A stretch of 35,188 bases of DNA from Desulfobacteraceae bacterium (GTDB lineage: Bacteria > Desulfobacterota > Desulfobacteria > Desulfobacterales > JACKCP01): NCBI GenBank assembly GCA_020633955.1, contig JACKCP010000021.1:1-35188 (forward strand). Direction: 5' to 3'. Shown one piece after another: positions 33,164 through 35,188 of the stretch. Each line of letters opens with the position of its first letter. Position 1 is the stretch's first letter. The translations under genes were made by a program, and so were the position numbers. The notes beneath the pieces are model-generated. The model ran no database searches. It was not told the DNA's origin and saw only the letters and a list, made by a program, of their open reading frames with translations.

Positions 33164-33252
33164 GAAATTTTAAATCAAGTAAAAATTATTTTTTCATTTA
33201 CTGCAAGTTTTTAAATACATATCAGATTTTATAAAAAAAACCTACTAAAGTT

Positions 33253-34497
33253 TTATTCATAAATTTTTTCATCCTTTGCATCGGCCTCAGCACAATCAAA
33301 TTCACAATCTCTTACAGTCTTGTCTTTCATCTGTTTCATTATTTCCTTGTACCACTCATGGGAAATAATCATTGACATTACTTCATTTGAACCAGTCCAG
33401 ATCGTTGAAAGTCTGATATCCCTGTATATTTTTTCTACCGGATAAATATTTGTATAACCAATACCACCCATAACCTGCATTGACTTATGTACAACATCCT
33501 GACAGGATTCAGTCACAAATTTTTTTGCTTCAGAAACAAGCCTTCTTGCCGTTCCGGAATCAACACCTGCGTCCACTGCTGATCCGGCAGTATAAATGAA
33601 TGATCTTGCTGCATCAAGCTTCATCGCAGCTTCTGCCACCTGAAAACTTACTCCCTGAAAATTTGCAATTTCCCTTCCAAATGCTTTTCTTCTGGTTGTA
33701 TACCTTGTAGCAATTTCAAGTGCCGGTCTTGCGGCTCCAATTGTCATTGCTGCAGTACCAAGTCTTTCAGGAACCATCATGGTATTAAAAACAGGAAGCA
33801 CATTATTTTTCTCACCAACAATATTTTCTTTTGGAACTTTTACGTCCTTAAAAACAATTCTTGCTGTTCCACCGCCTCTGCATCCCATGAGCCCATAAAG
33901 ATATTCAACATTAACGCCTTCTGTTCTGTCCACAATAAAACATGAGAGTGACTTATGGGGTTTTGCATCAGGGTCAGTTTTTGCGTAAACAAGAAAATAG
34001 TCTGCGCCCTCTCCGCCTACAATAAATCTTTTCTGACCGTTTAAAACAAAATAGTCACCTTTGTCTTCAGCTGTTGTTGTAGCACCGAAAAAATCAGAAC
34101 CTCCCCTTGGTTCAGTAAGGCACTCTGCTGCAAAAATTTCACCCTTTAGCAAAGGTTTTACATATTTTTCCTTTTGATAGTCAGTTCCATGGGAAATAAT
34201 TGCATCGCAGACAAGTTCAGCGCCAACACCAAATGTACATGCCATAATATATCCAAGAACTCCAACCTCTTCCATTACAACACCTGTTGAAACCCAGTCC
34301 AGCCCACGACCTCCCCATTTTACCGGGTATCTGCATCCAAAAAGATTTCGTTTCCCTGCTTCTCTTAAAAAATCCTTGGGAAAACGGATTTTTTCCTGGT
34401 CCATGTCATTAAGCATTTCCCTGGGGATAGATTTAACAAAATCCCTTACTTCGTCTCTAATCTTCAATGCCTCAGTGCTCAACAGGTGTTCGAACAT
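33253..34497 (-). CDS. Acyl-CoA dehydrogenase family protein
   Basis: This FAD enzyme of the acyl-CoA dehydrogenase fold has 414 residues. Visible are AAECLTEPRGGSDFFG (about 123-138, FAD/substrate loop), LNGQKRFIVGGEGADYFLVY, VFKDVKVPKENIVGE, TRRKAFGREIANFQGVSF and the C-terminal HKSMQVMGGIGYTN. In the last block the usual catalytic Glu (I-Y-E-G-T) is replaced by Thr (T368 in IWTGSNE). E244 in MMVPERLG instead aligns with the base used by isovaleryl-CoA dehydrogenase-type members. It follows merR by 12 bases and is followed by a terminator. The substrate is probably a branched, long or aromatic acyl-CoA; the exact one is unknown. Confidence 0.9.
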   Translation of the reverse strand: MFEHLLSTEALKIRDEVRDFVKSIPREMLNDMDQEKIRFPKDFLREAGKRNLFGCRYPVKWGGRGLDWVSTGVVMEEVGVLGYIMACTFGVGAELVCDAIISHGTDYQKEKYVKPLLKGEIFAAECLTEPRGGSDFFGATTTAEDKGDYFVLNGQKRFIVGGEGADYFLVYAKTDPDAKPHKSLSCFIVDRTEGVNVEYLYGLMGCRGGGTARIVFKDVKVPKENIVGEKNNVLPVFNTMMVPERLGTAAMTIGAARPALEIATRYTTRRKAFGREIANFQGVSFQVAEAAMKLDAARSFIYTAGSAVDAGVDSGTARRLVSEAKKFVTESCQDVVHKSMQVMGGIGYTNIYPVEKIYRDIRLSTIWTGSNEVMSMIISHEWYKEIMKQMKDKTVRDCEFDCAEADAKDEKIYE

Positions 34498-34509
34498 GGA
34501 AATCTCCTT

Positions 34510-34896
34510 TTATTCTTTTAGTTTTTGTAGTCTTTTAATAAACTTTTCCTTCATTTCAAGAAGATCTTTTTCTATTAATTCAAGCTCCTCTTTTCTTTGC
34601 GCAATCTCACTTAATTTTTTTTCAGAATATTCCAGAGATCTTTCAAGCTGATGCTTTTCTTCGGGTTCAGAGTTGGCAAAACCTATCATTTCAGAAATTT
34701 CTGAAAGGGAAAAACCAAACCTCTTTCCTCTTAAAATCAACTTTAACCTGGCTCTGTCCCTCATTGAATATATTCTTTGATTACCTTTAGTTCTTTCAGG
34801 ATTGATAAGGCCCTTTTCTTCATAAAATCTTATTGATGACGGACTTATTTCAAGCTCTGAAGCAAGCTCTGATATGGAATATTTTTTTTTCTTCAT
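34510..34896 (-). CDS. MerR-family transcriptional regulator
   Basis: The 128-residue regulator begins with the MerR winged helix (YSISELASELEISPSSIRFY, then EEKGLINPERTKGNQRIY). A second helical part (GKRFGFSLSEISEMIGF) and a C-terminal dimerising coiled coil follow. No cysteine is positioned for metal binding, so the signal is probably not a metal. It is the first gene of a two-gene unit with the acyl-CoA dehydrogenase 12 bases downstream. Overlapping palindromes 11-34 bases before its ATG are likely its own operator. Similar MerR regulators, such as the LiuR group, control acyl-CoA catabolism genes; membership here is inferred from context. Confidence 0.9.
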   Translation of the reverse strand: MKKKKYSISELASELEISPSSIRFYEEKGLINPERTKGNQRIYSMRDRARLKLILRGKRFGFSLSEISEMIGFANSEPEEKHQLERSLEYSEKKLSEIAQRKEELELIEKDLLEMKEKFIKRLQKLKE

Positions 34897-34906
34897 TTCA
34901 ACCTCA

Positions 34907-34930
34907 AACTTAAAGTTAAGTTAAACTTAA
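34907..34930 (-). promoter_or_regulatory. Overlapping palindromic operator upstream of merR-acd
   Basis: Two perfect palindromes overlap: AACTT-A-AAGTT (34907-34917) and TTAAGTT-A-AACTTAA (34916-34930). The second is an exact 7+1+7 inverted repeat. They lie 11 to 34 bases before the merR ATG, where an autoregulating MerR protein would act. The spacing and dyad form resemble LiuR-type sites, which is an inference. A possible TTGAAA -35 box is seen upstream on the minus strand, but no clear -10. Confidence 0.6.
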
Positions 34931-35084
34931 ATGCTATTTGTAATTTTTTCAACCTTTATTTAAGTTGATTTTTAAGCCCAGATCAAATTATTTAATAAAC
35001 ATCAGCATGAAAACTGCTTTTTTTCTAATTAGCTGCTGAACAAAAACGTCCTTTTTTGTACATTTCGGCGTCAAATTCAAAGTT

Positions 35085-35165
35085 TAATCCTCAAAATACT
35101 CGATGTATCCAAAAGGTTAAAATTTTCATCTTCCTTGAACTGAACAAAAAATTATAATTTTCGGG
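35085..35165. repeat. Interspersed AT-rich repeat R2, copy E3
   Basis: TAATCCTCAAAATA (35085-35098) is identical to the start of copy E1. After the same spacing comes AAAATTTTCATCTTCC, then TGAACAAAAAATT and a TTTTCGG-like end. The element may extend left to about 35045 (the GTCCTTTTTTGTACATTTCGG stretch is less certain) and may continue past the window. No gene is seen in this last 290-base stretch. Confidence 0.5.
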
Positions 35166-35188
35166 AAGTTATTATTTTCTAAGATATA

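Noticed and set aside
1..35188. CRISPR arrays, insertion sequences, prophage genes, tRNA or rRNA genes
   Set aside because: Reading the intergenic stretches on both strands showed no regularly spaced direct repeats, transposase or integrase genes, or recognisable structural RNA.

Overview
The window is a 35 kb, strongly AT-rich bacterial chromosome segment. It is dense with housekeeping genes and carries no phage, insertion sequence, CRISPR array, tRNA or rRNA that I can recognise. The gene content (RecBCD, an ispF-cysS pair, a DUF6485 Cys-rich protein, a Mut7-C protein, a DsrE-like protein and a MerR/acyl-CoA dehydrogenase pair) suggests an anaerobic Desulfobacterota (sulfate-reducer-like deltaproteobacterial) genome. 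That assignment is inference from gene families; no marker gene in the window proves it.

Layout, left to right. 1-2.1 kb: the 5' part of an MFS transporter (-), a free-standing mini flagellar rod/hook-type protein (+) with its own promoter and terminator, and a small secreted protein (-). 2.2-8.9 kb: a minus-strand run with, in transcription order, a 92-residue orphan, crcB/fluC, ispF, cysS, uvrB and uvrC, the last two sharing an ATGA overlap. 9.2-10.4 kb: an orphan NarL-type response regulator (+) and a frameshifted DsrE-family gene (-). 10.7-20.7 kb: plsC, recC, recB and recD on the minus strand, interrupted between recB and recD by a plus-strand CheX-like DUF3334 gene with a strong terminator. 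21.3-26.6 kb: a PilZ protein, a CDF cation exporter overlapping an O6-alkylguanine methyltransferase, a monoacylglycerol-lipase-like hydrolase, a small cytoplasmic protein overlapping an M29 aminopeptidase, and a protein with a recombinase-like tail. 27.0-31.0 kb: guaA followed by a membrane-anchored coiled-coil protein and a second alpha/beta hydrolase, facing an orphan solute-binding protein across a hairpin terminator. 31.1-34.9 kb: trmH (+), then a Mut7-C protein, acylphosphatase, DUF6485 protein, acyl-CoA dehydrogenase and its MerR regulator (all -).

Functionally, DNA repair dominates: uvrB-uvrC for excision repair, recBCD for double-strand breaks and ogt for alkylation. Around it sit core metabolism (guaA, cysS, ispF, plsC), fluoride and metal export, and accessory c-di-GMP/chemotaxis-like pieces (PilZ, DUF3334). 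The merR-acd pair appears self-regulated through overlapping palindromes at 34907-34930.

The least explained signal is two families of intergenic repeats. Family R1 has four copies (about 1711-1796, 6073-6159, 10417-10559, 24372-24520), with an inner hairpin and outer arms whose base pairs change in a compensated way between copies. Family R2 has three AT-rich copies (about 20749-20839, 26702-26769, 35085-35165). I found no clear evidence of an entirely new multi-gene system.
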